Below, piece after piece: positions 50,780-62,427 of a stretch of DNA of 64,000 bases; the stretch's first letter is position 1, and every line of letters begins with the position of its first letter. The notes under the pieces were generated by a model. It was given only the letters and a program-made list of their open reading frames with translations. It made no database searches and was not told the origin of the DNA. Position numbers and translations under genes: made by a program. This DNA comes from Mactromeris polynyma (lineage: Eukaryota > Mollusca > Bivalvia > Venerida > Mactridae): positions 3,596,001-3,660,000 of the forward strand of contig JASFXZ010000012.1 in assembly GCA_032209605.1 (NCBI GenBank), read 5' to 3'.

Positions 50780-51890
50780 CAGATTATTGTGAAATTTTTG
50801 TTATTCCAAATTCAATGACCTTTCTGTTTTCCCTAATCAGAGCACTAAGATGTTATTGTTAACATCAAATTTAGTGTATTTCAAACTTTGCAACAATGTT
50901 ATGCAATGCTTAATCGTTCTACAACAGTAATGTAAACTTATGTTACATGTATGATAATTGCCATATTAATTTTTGATAATGTTGAGTCATGTGTCATATG
51001 AATATTGTTTTTACAGACTTCTTTTGTGAAAAGCTTTTGTTGTACAATGTATGTACATTAGTGTTAACACTGACCATGATTCTTTGTATATGTACATATG
51101 TTTGTGTATGGGCTGGTGGCCATTAGCACAATAAATAAATATATATATATACATGCATGTATATATAAAATGAGAATATAAACTTTTTGCTGATAGCATT
51201 TAATGTTACATCCTCAGTATACCAGGGGAATCTTGTTTATATGTTGAAAAAATGACAAAATTTATATGTTACAATGTTTATTCTAGTCAAAATACCAATA
51301 GTAAGGCTTTTGGTACATTTCTTGTTATGACTACATAATTTTCAAACATATCATTTTAGCTTGTCTGAGTTAAAATATTAACAAACACTAGTTTGTATGT
51401 GAAGCATTTTTATTTTACAAGCACATGTAGTAAGTTCTATAACATGTAATAAGAGATTAGACTGTGGAAGGTGGACTTGTATATGAATTGTGCCAACAGT
51501 GCTGAAATCTGGACGTCAATATTTGTTTCAATAGGTTTAAAAACCGTTTACCATCTAGACAGTCTATTAAAATGTTTTTATGACTCGGTTACTATGACAA
51601 GTACTTAACAATGCACTTCAGATAATGCAGACCTTTTTGTCTCTTATTCAGCAGCTTTTTACCTAAATGCTGTCAAACTTTCTCAGTGTACAGTTTTCTG
51701 TTTCATTCTTTGTACACTAACATATCTGAAGTGAAGTAAAATACTTTACTGTGTATGTATTGAATGTGTGGTCAACATTTATGACCAATCTGTTGGTTGA
51801 TATTGTAGATCACTTTGTGAGAACTTGATGTCATTATGTTCAGTTATTTCACAAAGTCTGTTGTTACACTGCTACAATACTTACAATATA

Positions 51891-52064
51891 CAGTATAACC
51901 TTACTTTGCGACCACCCTGGGGACCCTTCACTGGTCTTATTATTGAGATGGTCAAAATAACGACCTTAAATATAAGAGCAAAATTTGGAAAATGGACTGA
52001 ACATATTGTTCTTAATTTTGAGGAAGTCGTATTATTGAAGTGGTCTTTAAGGGAGGTTTTACTG
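51891..52064. mobile_element. 174-bp TA-flanked MITE inside element 1
   Basis: The ends CAGTATAACCTTACTTTGCG and, inverted, CAGTAAAACCTCCCTTAAAG are complementary over about 25 bp and lie between TA dinucleotides (51889-51890 and 52065-52066). The terminus resembles pogo/Tc1-type MITEs. It lies downstream of the coding region, so it does not damage the gene. Confidence 0.75.
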
Positions 52065-52662
52065 TACCTGAAATAGCTGATGTTTGATGTCACCTTGAAC
52101 TGCTACATAGAACATTAATTTTGAGTTGTTATGAATAAGAGAAAGTTTACCATTCACCATTAGTGTGGTGTACAAAAGTGCATTACAACCTAAGTGAAAT
52201 CAAATAGTTTGCAATATTTGTTTGACTGCTGTTTAACTTGATGTAAGCGATTATTTCATCTGAAATTTCATTCTTGTTTAACAAGTTCATGTTTCAATAA
52301 GCCAAAACATGTTTCTTCATTCAATTTATTTTGTACAATTCAATTGTTAATCCATTCCAAATCTTAATCTTGCTTCAATCTACAAGACTTGAAAATAAAG
52401 CATATATTGAGCAAATTTGTGTTGTGAAGTAAAATGATGTTTTATTATACATGTATGTGCTTATTATGGACACAAAACAGGCATATACATGATATATAGC
52501 TCTATAAACTAGCATTTTGGGCTTAAAATGATATAAATGAAAATAAAATTTATGCTCCCTCTCAGTACTTTTATTTTTATTTTTTTGTACGACTGCTCAC
52601 TTTTTCAGCTTTTATTTTTATTTTTATTTCGCCCCCTCGACTCAACATTTTTGAAAAAAATC

Positions 52663-52693
52663 TTGTAAATCAGATAATAAAAAAATGATGGCC
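52663..52693 (-). repeat. Element 1 right terminal inverted repeat
   Basis: Ends ATGATGGCC, followed by TTA, the same triplet that precedes the left TIR. Confidence 0.85.
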
Positions 52694-52727
52694 TTAACTC
52701 AAATAAAAGGTTATTTCACACTGATTT

Positions 52728-52860
52728 GCGGCGAATGGGAGTCCCAAGTAACACTTAATGTTATCCGTATCATTTACAGGTAGCGCGGCGAATGGGAGTC
52801 CCAAGTAACACTTAATGTTATCCGTATCATTTACAGGTAGCGCGGCGAATGGGAGTCCAT
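52728..52860. repeat. 57-bp tandem duplication, 2.3 copies
   Basis: GCGGCGAATGGGAGTCCCAA starts units at 52728, 52785 and 52842 with no visible differences in the first two, so a very recent duplication, in the gap between the two large elements. Confidence 0.9.
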
Positions 52861-53423
52861 CGTAACAAAATCAAAGGGCTGGTGATGAAATATGTTACGA
52901 CTGGAAGGGTTAATAGTGAAGTATTTAGCAGCGAATTGGTACACTTCAATCAGGCTCTAATTGTTTCTGACAGATATAAATGAGTCTTTTTTCAACCGAC
53001 TTTTAATGTAATATTTTCTCTCGAAGTATTTAAATTTACATGTACATGTATACTCAAACGCAAAAGAAAGTGTGCACTTTAGATTTGTTTTTAAATCTAA
53101 AGGCATAAAGTTGTCAAATTTGAAACATACGAAAATCGGTCGTTATGGCTTATAGCAACAACGAAAAATCAGTCAAATAAAGGCTGGTTATTACGCAATA
53201 GACCGATTTGTGATTTTGCAGGATTTCCACGCGGAACATGTAAACACAAGTACAAGTGGCCAAACTTGTTTTCTCTACATTCTTTCACACATGTTTAGTG
53301 CGAATATCACTGTAGATTTAGACAATTTATAACAGAGAATATGCCACGACTTAAAGATGCTGGTTAGAGGTGCCTCCAGTCGCTTCAGTTTCACGGGCAC
53401 TTAATTGCCATAGAAACACTATA

Positions 53424-54230
53424 AGGTGTGTGAAGTTGGCGCGTAGATCGTAGATCAACCAAAGTTTGTCGACCTGGGTCGTACATCGTATCTCGACCAC
53501 AGTAAATAACATACAATATGGTTGATCTGGGTCGTACATTGTAGCACGACCACAGTAAATAACATACAATATGGTTGATCTGGGTCGTACATCGTATCTC
53601 GACCACAGTAAATAACATACAATATGGTTGATCTGGGTCGTACATTGTAGCACGACCACGGAAAAAACTGAAATATGGTTGATCTGGATCGTACATCGTA
53701 GCACGACCACGGAAAAACTTAAATATGGTTGACTGGGTCGTACATCGTAGCACGACCACGGAAAAAACTGAAATATGGTTGATCTGGGTCGTACATCGTA
53801 GCACGACCACTGCAAAAAAACTGAAATATGGTTGATCTGGGTCGTACATCGTAGCACGACCACGGAAAAACTTAAATATGGTTGACTGGGTCGTACATCG
53901 TAGCACGACCACTGAAAAAAACTGAAATATGGTTGATCTGGGTCGTACATCGTAGCACGACCACGGAAAAAACTGAAATATGGTTGATCTGGATCGTACA
54001 TCGTAGCACGACCACGGACAAAACTTAAATATGGTTGACTGGGTCGTACATCGTAGCACGATCACGGAAAAAATTAAATATGGTTGATCTGGGTCGTACA
54101 TCGTAGCACGACCACGAAAAAAATTAAATATGGTTGATTTGGGTCGTACATCGTAGCACGACCACGAAAAAAACCTGAAATATATTTGATCTTGGTCGTA
54201 CATAGTAGCGCGACCATTGAATATACACTT
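53424..54230 (-). repeat. Element 2 left arm: about 15 copies of a 52-bp unit
   Basis: The unit has TGGTTGATCTGGGTCGTACA and CGTAGCACGACCACGG plus an A-rich spacer. Outer units (53460-53660) carry AGTAAATAACATACAA spacers, inner ones shorter A-runs. Minus-strand frames of 216-270 codons here are artefacts. Confidence 0.93.
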
Positions 54231-54989
54231 AGATGTGATTGATTTTGGTTGTTTGGTATTTTAAACTTATTCATAATAATTCAGTAATTATTATATAGTG
54301 TAGTAAATCGTGATTCCAGCGTTAAAAACGCTTTAAATATTGTTTATTGGGGTAGTGGCACTTGAGTTAAGTCACATGTAATGTGTTTAATTGTAGAGTT
54401 TTATATCTAATAATGAATTGAACGGGAAGCGGCTTGATTGTTTTGTAGATTCTGCTCTTTGATATTTGCCCGAAATCAGGCTCCGGTCTGGCAAATTCTT
54501 TTAATATTCCGACTTTTGCTCCACTGCTCATATCTAATTCATACAAACAACTGAAAAGTGTTATATCCTGTCTATAATGTTCACATACACAGAACAGAAG
54601 AGAACAGAACAGACTTACATTTAGACTTATATATACAGTAGGCCTTCATCGTCTCAACACAAATCGTTATAACAAATATCAGAAATAATTGTCTAGTGTT
54701 TGTATAAACATGATCAGTGAAAATTGTAAAAAAATAATAAAAGTTTTTTATGTTTACCTAGTACTCTGTATCCGAATATTATTCGGGCTTAATATTCTTT
54801 TAGTGACATAATTATATTTTATATATTTGCCTGTATTTTAGTGTATGAAGCATGTATAAACAAGAAATATCTTTAACAAAGATGGTTCGGCGCAATTTGA
54901 AGGTTACGGTTTGTTGTGCAACATAAAAAATGCCGAGATGTTACAATTGCTGGTCACTCAAGATCCAAAATGGATTCGATAAATTGAAC

Positions 54990-55173
54990 GGAATTCAGTG
55001 GATTTCGGTAAGGTAATGTATCCCTTATCGAAAGGTTAATCAATCCGCGTCAATGTTAGAAACGTTGTTCGGTTGAAGAGAAGTTTGTTTATTGGTTAAC
55101 GTTAGATTTGATTTGTTTACGCAACACTGCTATGCAAATAGCAAAGCCATGTTAGTACGGCTGTGCCGAAAAT
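54990..55173 (+). repeat. Dispersed repeat, copy 2 (inside element 2)
   Basis: Matches 14186-14362 in inverse orientation over about 175 bp at roughly 70-75% by eye. It ends just upstream of the candidate transposase gene. Confidence 0.8.
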
Positions 55174-55236
55174 ATCTGAAATGTTCATGGGCCAAATTAC
55201 TATTGAACAATACGTTTTTCAGCCATAAAACTGAAA

Positions 55237-57027
55237 TTGAGTTCAGACAACATGGACGAAAACCTCGCTGTTCATCATCTCTGTTCAGCGCACATTCTTC
55301 AAGATTTCATTAGACATTTAAAAGCCATAAAATCACAGCTAAAAAAATATTTGTTACTTAAAGCATTAGCATTGATACAGATATCTTCATCCTTGCAAGA
55401 AGCAGTACATGTTTATACTGACATATGTCATGTATTCTTATCAGAACATGCCAATTCACGTGTGAAATGTTCAGTGGAAAATATGTACGAGACAATCAGA
55501 ACACATGGTATTAAAGAAGAAGAAGATGACGGAGAGGAAGAGGATGTATTTGACAGGAAGGAATAATTAATTTCAGAAGATAAGACCATTCATGGTTAGA
55601 CAATCAGACAGGCGTCTCCATTTACGAATATGTTCGAGTCCATTACAAGAAGGGTCGAGTCAGAACAAGCATATCGTCCTAGTGATGACTTAAACGAGTT
55701 CCACCTCCCCGAAGCTGTCCACTGCCTGCTTGAAAGATTTATGCACATACTGCCATTATGGACTGGCATAATGCTAAATAAACTGGTTCAAGATGATTGT
55801 TCTGTCTCATTGACAAGGGATACCAATTCACCTGTTGAGGATTGGTTTAAAGTGATTAAAAATTATGTTGGCCTGAAATCCAGATCCCGACCATCAAAAC
55901 TGGTGATAAATCTTAAAAGGCTAATATATGGTAGGATTATAGAATCACATTTTCCAAATACCAGAAAGAAAAAAACTTCAAAAAAGAGAAAAATGGATAC
56001 TGAGAACATCGACAACAAAGAGGAATTTTGGTCAAAACGTGCTAAAAAAAAAAATCCAAGTATATGCCTACTAAAAGATAAGAACCCGTCAAAGACAAGG
56101 CCTCAAAAGATAGACAACTGCCATCTGTAATGGGCTGGGGTGGGAGCCATGCAGGTTTACAGTTGAGCAACACATGCACTATATAGACAATGGTTTAACA
56201 ATTCTTCATTTATTTGCTGTGCAAAATCCAACATTTCGACAACGTTTATATAAGGAGAATGAAGCAATCTGGAAAATAATGCTAACAGTTTTCGAGTTGA
56301 TGAATGACTCGTTATTCTCAGAAGCAAAATTGGTGTGGGTAAATTTCACCAACAAAAATGTACCATTAACGGCTGCCACAAATCTGTTTGTGATGAAGGT
56401 GATCAGTTCTTCTGCTATATAGATAGTTTATGGAAATCTACTACCCAATCTTCATGCATTCAGTCATGCCCGGAACCATTCAAGGAGACCAGAGAAACAC
56501 GTGGTGTAGTAACCAGGTAAGTAAGAAAGTGTTGTACTAAAGGTTACACCAAGAATTTTGTTATTAACATACAAATATCCGTGAAATCGTTAGCTTAATT
56601 TGTGATTTGTAGTGTTCCCAAAGCGGGTCAATTGAGTAAAATTTTGGTATAACAATGTACTATACTTCATTGTTCTTGTGTTAAGTTATTTAAAATTAGT
56701 TACATTTTAAGACTGATATGGCAAGTTACAACTTGTTTTCTTATATCAAATCAAATCTTAAAACTATTGCGTGTCACTATCTGTATGGTCCCTCAAGTCA
56801 TCCATAGATGAAGGGATAATGCAACATAACATTGGTATTAAATTTTCAAGCTGTACAACTAATATGCTAATTGTAGTGATTTTTGTCATTAGTTTTATCA
56901 ATAGTTATTTTATTCCAGTGCGGAAACATTCAGCAATATCCAAACCCTTATTGATAGTTTGATGGCTTGTGCAGCTCCCCGTAACAGCAGTTATCCTGAA
57001 GATAGTGAAGACGATGAGTATGTATAA
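55237..57027 (+). pseudogene. Candidate element 2 transposase gene, decayed or partial
   Basis: Two long frames in series: 55252-55566 (MDENLAVHHLCSAHILQDFI..., ending in an acidic EEEDDGEEEDVF run) and 55630-56130 (...LPLWTGIMLNKLVQDDCSVS, RDTNSPVEDWFKVIKNYVG, then a Lys-rich end). TAA at 55564 and TAG at 55597 separate them. VEDWFK may hold the terminal acidic residue of a DDE-type core; I recall this HLCSAH...PVENWF arrangement from unnamed invertebrate proteins. Further exons follow: about 56322-56516 (a Cys-rich stretch, KCTINGCHKSVCDEGDQFFC) joined by a GT..AG intron to 56919-57027 (AETFSNIQTLIDSLMACAAP...SEDDEYV stop). The 5' part with the first catalytic residues is not found. It could be inactive, or have introns that I cannot resolve between the frames. 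Confidence 0.55.
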
Positions 57028-57451
57028 TAAATTGTTTTATTATTTACGACTATTATTGAGAGGACATTGAACACAAACGCAGTGAAAAATAACTAAAATA
57101 TTCCGAATACACAAGATTCTTACATTTGGACGCGATTCATGTAAAATAGTCAATATTGGATAAGTGCATTATCATAAACACCCAAGAACTGTTCGTCGAT
57201 AAATTGAAGAAAGTGTATGCTTTTTGTCTTAAACGTTTAATATGGTTGAAATCAAACATACTTCCCCATTGTAATAACATCAGTATAGTGTTGAAACGTG
57301 ACTAGTTATGTGTTCATTAAATGCCTAATTATAAATAAACCTTGCCATGCAAGTAAGCATTTCTTACGGACATTGAAACAAGGAATTCACTGATGTATGC
57401 ATTTTAAAATTATTCCCTTCCATGAAAATTTGCCAAAATGTCAATTTTCCT

Positions 57452-57603
57452 CCACATGTGGAGAAGTTGCCGGCTCCTTGTGGAAGGGTAAGTTAGTACT
57501 GGTAAGAATTCAGTCCAGGAAAAACTGGTTAGGTGAACCGGCCGCCGTATATAACTGAAATGTCGTTGAGAAACGGCGTTAAACCCGATGAAACAAACAA
57601 ACA
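57452..57603 (+). mobile_element. SINE, 5'-truncated second copy
   Basis: Shares CCACATGTGGAGAAGTT, the GTAAGTTAGTACTGGT-type block and GGTTAGGT with the 24.3-kb copy, then ACTGAAATGTCGTTGAGAAA and CGGCGTTAAACCC with an AAACAAACAAAC end. The tRNA head is missing. Confidence 0.8.
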
Positions 57604-60600
57604 TTAACATTATTCAATAAAACCCATATAGATAGCATGGTCAACTTTGTGTATTATATGGCCTACATTTCTTCAAATTTCCAGTGAGAAGGGCATTATG
57701 TAGTCTCCTGATTTATTAGATAATTAGCTATTGAAGGACAAATATGGAAAATTACTTCATTTAAAAGGTCAATAGTATTTTAATGTATGAGAAACAGACG
57801 TTTTCAAAGAAATATATGAATGGAGATTTGTTAATTCCCAAGATTGCTGTAATTCAATCATCATCTTTCGTGTTTATAAATGTCTTTGTGAAGCTTCTTT
57901 ACAAATATATTGTTTGTCTTAAGTTGTCGTCTAAGTGTTGCCGTCAATATTGTTCTCCTTCACGAATGTATCATCGATGACTATAAAGCGCACTAGACAT
58001 TACTTACTAAATAAGTACGTGCGTGTTAGCAACCCAAGTCATAGAAGGGCATTTAACGTTAACTTATTAAATTGTACTATATATTATAAAACTAAAACTA
58101 TAGATAATACTACAAATTATTACGAATATTAAGTACTCAATTAAAACTCGAATCAAAGACAATGCATTAAATAGTGTCAAAAGTCATATTGATTGGCTGA
58201 TAGGATCGACACATTAGCATGCACATTATATTATATACAAGTCATCTTCGCGCGTATATTTCTAAACAAATCTGGGTCGGTAAATAAATTAAATATTTCT
58301 TTTATTTTTCATTCAACATTTTTAGCGACATTGTATTCGAATATTCGGACATACGAATGAATATTGGAATATTCGTTGACATCCCTAGCACACTAAATAT
58401 TATTGTGCCATCAGTTGTCGACACTTCTACAGTACATGTATATATCAAAGATATATTATTGTTACAAAATTGCTGTAGTTTCTAGGTCATAATATTAGAT
58501 GCCGTTATATGACGACATTGTACATCCCATTGTACGACTATTCGAATACCGCCATGTTAATGGGTTGTTTGTTTTGTTTTCAGTTTCAGAAGCCTGTTGT
58601 GTAGTGGCATGAGGAAAATTCAACGAAAGATTATGCATTACTCACCTGTCCTGATTATACGATTGTACGAACATTGTATGTTAAACCGTATTACAACGAG
58701 TGAAGTTATGGAATCAAGACATATTCATATAGGAAATAGTTCATACGATATGGCTGGTATTACATTGCACCGACATTCACATTAATGTGCTATCCTGTTT
58801 TATATGGGCAACGCATATTGATACGACGGATTGAGGAGTAAACTTGAAGAAGTACCAGGCAACCTTGATGAGTGGTTTCCCTGTCATGCGCTTTTTTGTC
58901 AGCGGTAGACCGATAGGGGTGCTGTAAAACCACCTGGCAAAACATTAACATTTTAACCAGTGAAAAGTAGCGTATTTGGTGTTCGAGTTTTACTGCAATT
59001 GCCAAGCAAACAATAGATTATGTGAGTGGCAAATTTATAGTAACAGTACTTTTGCCTAGTTCATGGAGGCTTTGATTGGAGTCACACACGTGTGCAATTA
59101 GCTTTGGATATGGATCGGTTGAAGTGACCTCATGTACAGTGTAAATATGTTGCCGATGTTTTGCCTCATAATGTTGACAATGATCTCTAAACGTTATATT
59201 GTTGTAGTGAAGTACTCTCTAGTTTAGATCTAACAGTGTACATTTCATGTTTTCAATGAGCTTTTGTTATAGATATTTCATGTACTACTATTACTTATTG
59301 TTATGTACATGTATTAATTTTGGCAACAATTTGATAAACCTTGAAGCGGCCAAACATATATAATTTTGGCATGTAAACGAATACTCGAAAACTGATTCAG
59401 CATTTGAAAATTAGATACGAATATATTTTAAATATAAAAGCTAAATGCAAGTGTATTAAATTTCAATAATGGACATAACAGAGTTGTGAATTTGTGATTT
59501 GGGTTGCCCAGGGGTCTTGGATAAAGATTCGACTATGGCATTTAAAAGCATAACGTATATTTCTTATGATGTTTTCATTACAAGAAATCGCCGAAATTCT
59601 ATAAAAGGTTCTTTGTCGAAAAAGATATATAGATACTTATCTTCACATCTAACTAGAAAAATGATGATCGTCAGGGTCGCGAAAGCTGGTGACAAACCTG
59701 GCTCAACACGTTGCTTTCACTCCCTCTCTCCTTTACAGCAATACATTGACATTAAAAATTAAAAACTAGTCAAGCTAATATGTATCCCCAATTCGGACAT
59801 TATACCTTGAGGGAGTGGAGGATTGACTTTTGATTCAGGACTGTTATGTCATTTTCTTTGACCTCTAATTTATAAGTAAGTAGAACATATATTATATAAG
59901 GGAAGCCAAATGAGAGACTATTATTCCCACATTGTAACATGATTGTACAATAAGAATGATAAGGATATGGATTAACTGATGAAAGTTGAAAGTAAGTTGT
60001 CAGCCAATACGAGAATGACATTAGTTTTTTTACATCAGAAGCAACTGTGTATGACGGCAAAAGCTTCAAGGAAACCTGTCCAAAATGATGCAAATATGTC
60101 CAAAATGCATTTTCTTCAGTGAACTTTGCCCCTGATTCCACACAAGTCTAAAGCATGGGATAGAGTTGCTTTTACTGCAATAATTCGCATCCTACATACA
60201 GTTCGGTACGACAAATAATTCATCATTTTAATCAGATTGGCATACAATGACAGATATATCATGAGGCTTTTAGATTTGCTTTTACTTTCGTAAATAATTT
60301 GCAAATAGCAACACTGAAGTGTTAATATTGCCGGTAACAAAGCTTCTCTCGAAATCAAGCACAAACTACCAGCATGTGTGAGTGTGATGATAAACACTTA
60401 ATTGGCCCCGTTCGGAAGGTTGACCGAATAGTCGATTACCAAATTTGCCGTTCTTTGACATTCCTAATATTATTTCATTTATGTACGTACATAATTGTGT
60501 TTTACATATTTGATAAGGAATGACATTCTTGAAGAAGATGTTTTTATTTTACTTAGCGTGTAAACATTCGCAATTAATAAGACATTTAACTTCCGACTTC

Positions 60601-61330
60601 CGAGTAATTTCGCTGTCACTGAAGAATTATAGGCATCAACTGTTAATGTGACAATTTCTGGCATGGAAACGTGTATGAAAAATTGTTTTGATGTAATTGA
60701 AACCACAGGTCATTCCATGTTCGTAATCAAAACAACAAATGAGCAAATCAGCCAAAACCCCTACTTTCGTTTTAATAAATCATGACTGAAATCGGCTACT
60801 TTCGGTTTAGAAATATGTCAATAGACAATGAACAGAAAGTAATTTTCTACATGGCATGGTTTGAAACTACCATGTAGCCATCTGAGAAGAGAGTACAAAA
60901 TGTAATTTTGCTTTTATCAGACTAAACAATCAACTCAGTGCAAGAAAGTATGTATTTGTTACACTGAACTATACGATAATACAAGTGTGGTCATCAATTG
61001 AGCAATTTAGCAAACGTGTTTTATTGGTTTCGCAAGTTTTCTACCGTTTCCTGAAAGGGGGTTTAATACAAATGTACGTTCAATTACATGTAAATATAAG
61101 CAAGAATGTACTTTATATTTTATCATAAATTGCAAATTGTTAAAACTTTAACTTGTTAATTTCTTATTTCACTAGTGAAAAGGTATTACATGTTTTTGTT
61201 CAATTATGATAATAAATATATTTCATTATGATTGTATACTTGGACTTACATTTTTTATTATTATGCCTTAATTATTATCTACAATCAGTGAAATCAGTGG
61301 TGAAATATGTAAGTTCGCTAATTGTTTTTA
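57604..61330. other. Element 2 interior, nothing assigned
   Basis: AT-rich. A possible exon after TTTTCAG at 58577-58583 gives 62 open codons (58597-58785) of no known type. Near 58335-58385 the motif CGAATATTCG repeats in inverted pairs, resembling a small palindromic repeat. Other frames (59499-59762 plus, 59800-60141 and 60116-60397 minus) are unrecognised. Confidence 0.4.
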
Positions 61331-62427
61331 ACGTGTATATTCAAGGGTCGTGCGATTTACGACCCAGATAAGCCATATCTTAGTGTATTTTCTATGGTCG
61401 TGCTACGATGTACGACCCAGATCAACCATATTTAAGTTTTTTCCGTGGTCGTGCTACGATGTACGACCCAGATCAGCCATATTTAAGTTTTTTTCAGTGG
61501 TCGCGCTACGATGTACGACCCAGATCAACCATATTTAAGTTTTTTTCAGTGGTCGTGCTACGATGTACGACCCAGATCAGCCATATTTAAGTTTGTTTCA
61601 GTGGTCGTGCTACGATGTACGACCCAGATCAGCCATATTTAAGTGTGTTTCAGTGGTCGTGCTACGATGTACGACCCAGATCAACCATATTTAAGTTTGT
61701 TTCAGTGGTCGCGCTACGATGTACGACCCAGATCAGCCATATTTAAGTTTGTTTCAGTGGTCGTGCTACGATGTACGACCCAGATCAACCATATTTAAGT
61801 TTGTTTCAGTGGTCGTGCTACGATGTACGACCCAGATCAACCATATTTAAGTTTTTTTCAGTGGTCGCGCTACGATGTACGACCCAGATCAGCCATATTT
61901 AAGTTTGTTTCAGTGGTCGTGCTACGATGTACGACCCAGATCAACCATATTTAAGTTTATTTTTCGTGGTCTCGCTACGATGTACGACCCAGATCAACCA
62001 TATTTCAGTTTTTTTTCGTGGTTGTGCTACGATGTACGACCCAGATCAACCATATTTCATGTTATTCTCAGTGGTCGTGCTACGATGTACGACCCAGATC
62101 AGACATATTTTATGGTATTTGCAGTGGTCGCGCTACGATGTACGACCCAGATCAGCCATATTTCAAGTTATTTGCAGTGATCGCGCTACGATGTACGACC
62201 CAGATCAACCATAGTGTATTTTATTTTCTGTGGTCGAGCTACGATGTACGACCCAGATCAACCATAGTGTATTTTATTTTCTGTGGTCGAGCTACGATGT
62301 ACGACCCAGATCAACCATAGTGTATTTTATTTTCTGTGGTCGAGCTACGATGTACGACCCAGATCAACCATAGTGTATTTTATTTTCTGTGGTCGAGCTA
62401 CGATCTAAGCGCCAACTTCACACACCT
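61331..62427 (+). repeat. Element 2 right arm: about 20 copies of the 52-bp unit
   Basis: Unit GGTCGTGCTACGATGTACGA followed by CCCAGATCAACCATA and a T-rich spacer; the inverse of the left-arm unit. The last five units share a GTGTATTTTATTTTCTGTGG spacer, showing local amplification at the outer end. Each unit has a GGTCGT..ACGACC palindrome. Confidence 0.93.

Larger units (their letters stand above)
43518..52693 (+). mobile_element. Element 1: 9.18-kb DNA transposon with an intact gene
   Basis: Bounded by 31-bp TIRs (43518-43548 and 52663-52693; 29 of 31 positions equal) starting GGCCATCATTTTTT. TTA flanks both outer ends, consistent with a 3-bp target duplication. Subterminal regions share GAAATAAAAATAAAAG, and the left one repeats CCGCCGACCC at 43550 and 43623. 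The interior holds one seven-exon gene on the plus strand, introns with dispersed repeats, and a long 3' part with a nested TA-flanked MITE. TIR similarity and an undamaged gene suggest a fairly young copy. The family is not named here; a 3-bp TTA duplication occurs with PIF/Harbinger, but this protein does not look like a Harbinger nuclease. Confidence 0.78.
53424..62427 (+). mobile_element. Element 2: 9.0-kb transposon with minisatellite inverted arms
   Basis: Starts AGGTGTGTGAAGTTGGCGC at 53424 and ends with its inverse at 62427. CTATA flanks it on both sides (53419-53423 and 62428-62432), and removing the element plus one CTATA restores a Tc1 reading frame, so the borders are firm. Left arm about 0.8 kb and right arm about 1.1 kb, both 52-bp tandem repeats in opposite orientation; inner ends also match (GAATATACAC at 54221 and inverted at 61333). 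The 7.1-kb interior holds a decayed candidate transposase, a dispersed repeat, a SINE and unassigned sequence. A 5-bp duplication with long repeat-built arms resembles a fold-back type of element; I do not know a named family with this combination. Confidence 0.85.

Noticed and set aside
43518..52693. Element 1 as a Kolobok-type TTAA element
   Set aside because: Left flank reads AATTA directly before GGCC, so only TTA is shared; a TTAA duplication is not present.
53351..54274. Frames of 66-270 codons on the minus strand, and plus-strand partners at 61350-62320
   Set aside because: Generated by the 52-bp units of the element 2 arms; all frames show the same repeated peptide.
53424..62427. Element 2 as a Polinton/Maverick (AG terminus, long inverted ends)
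   Set aside because: No DNA polymerase B, integrase, ATPase or capsid-like frame in the interior; 5-bp rather than 6-bp duplication; too short.
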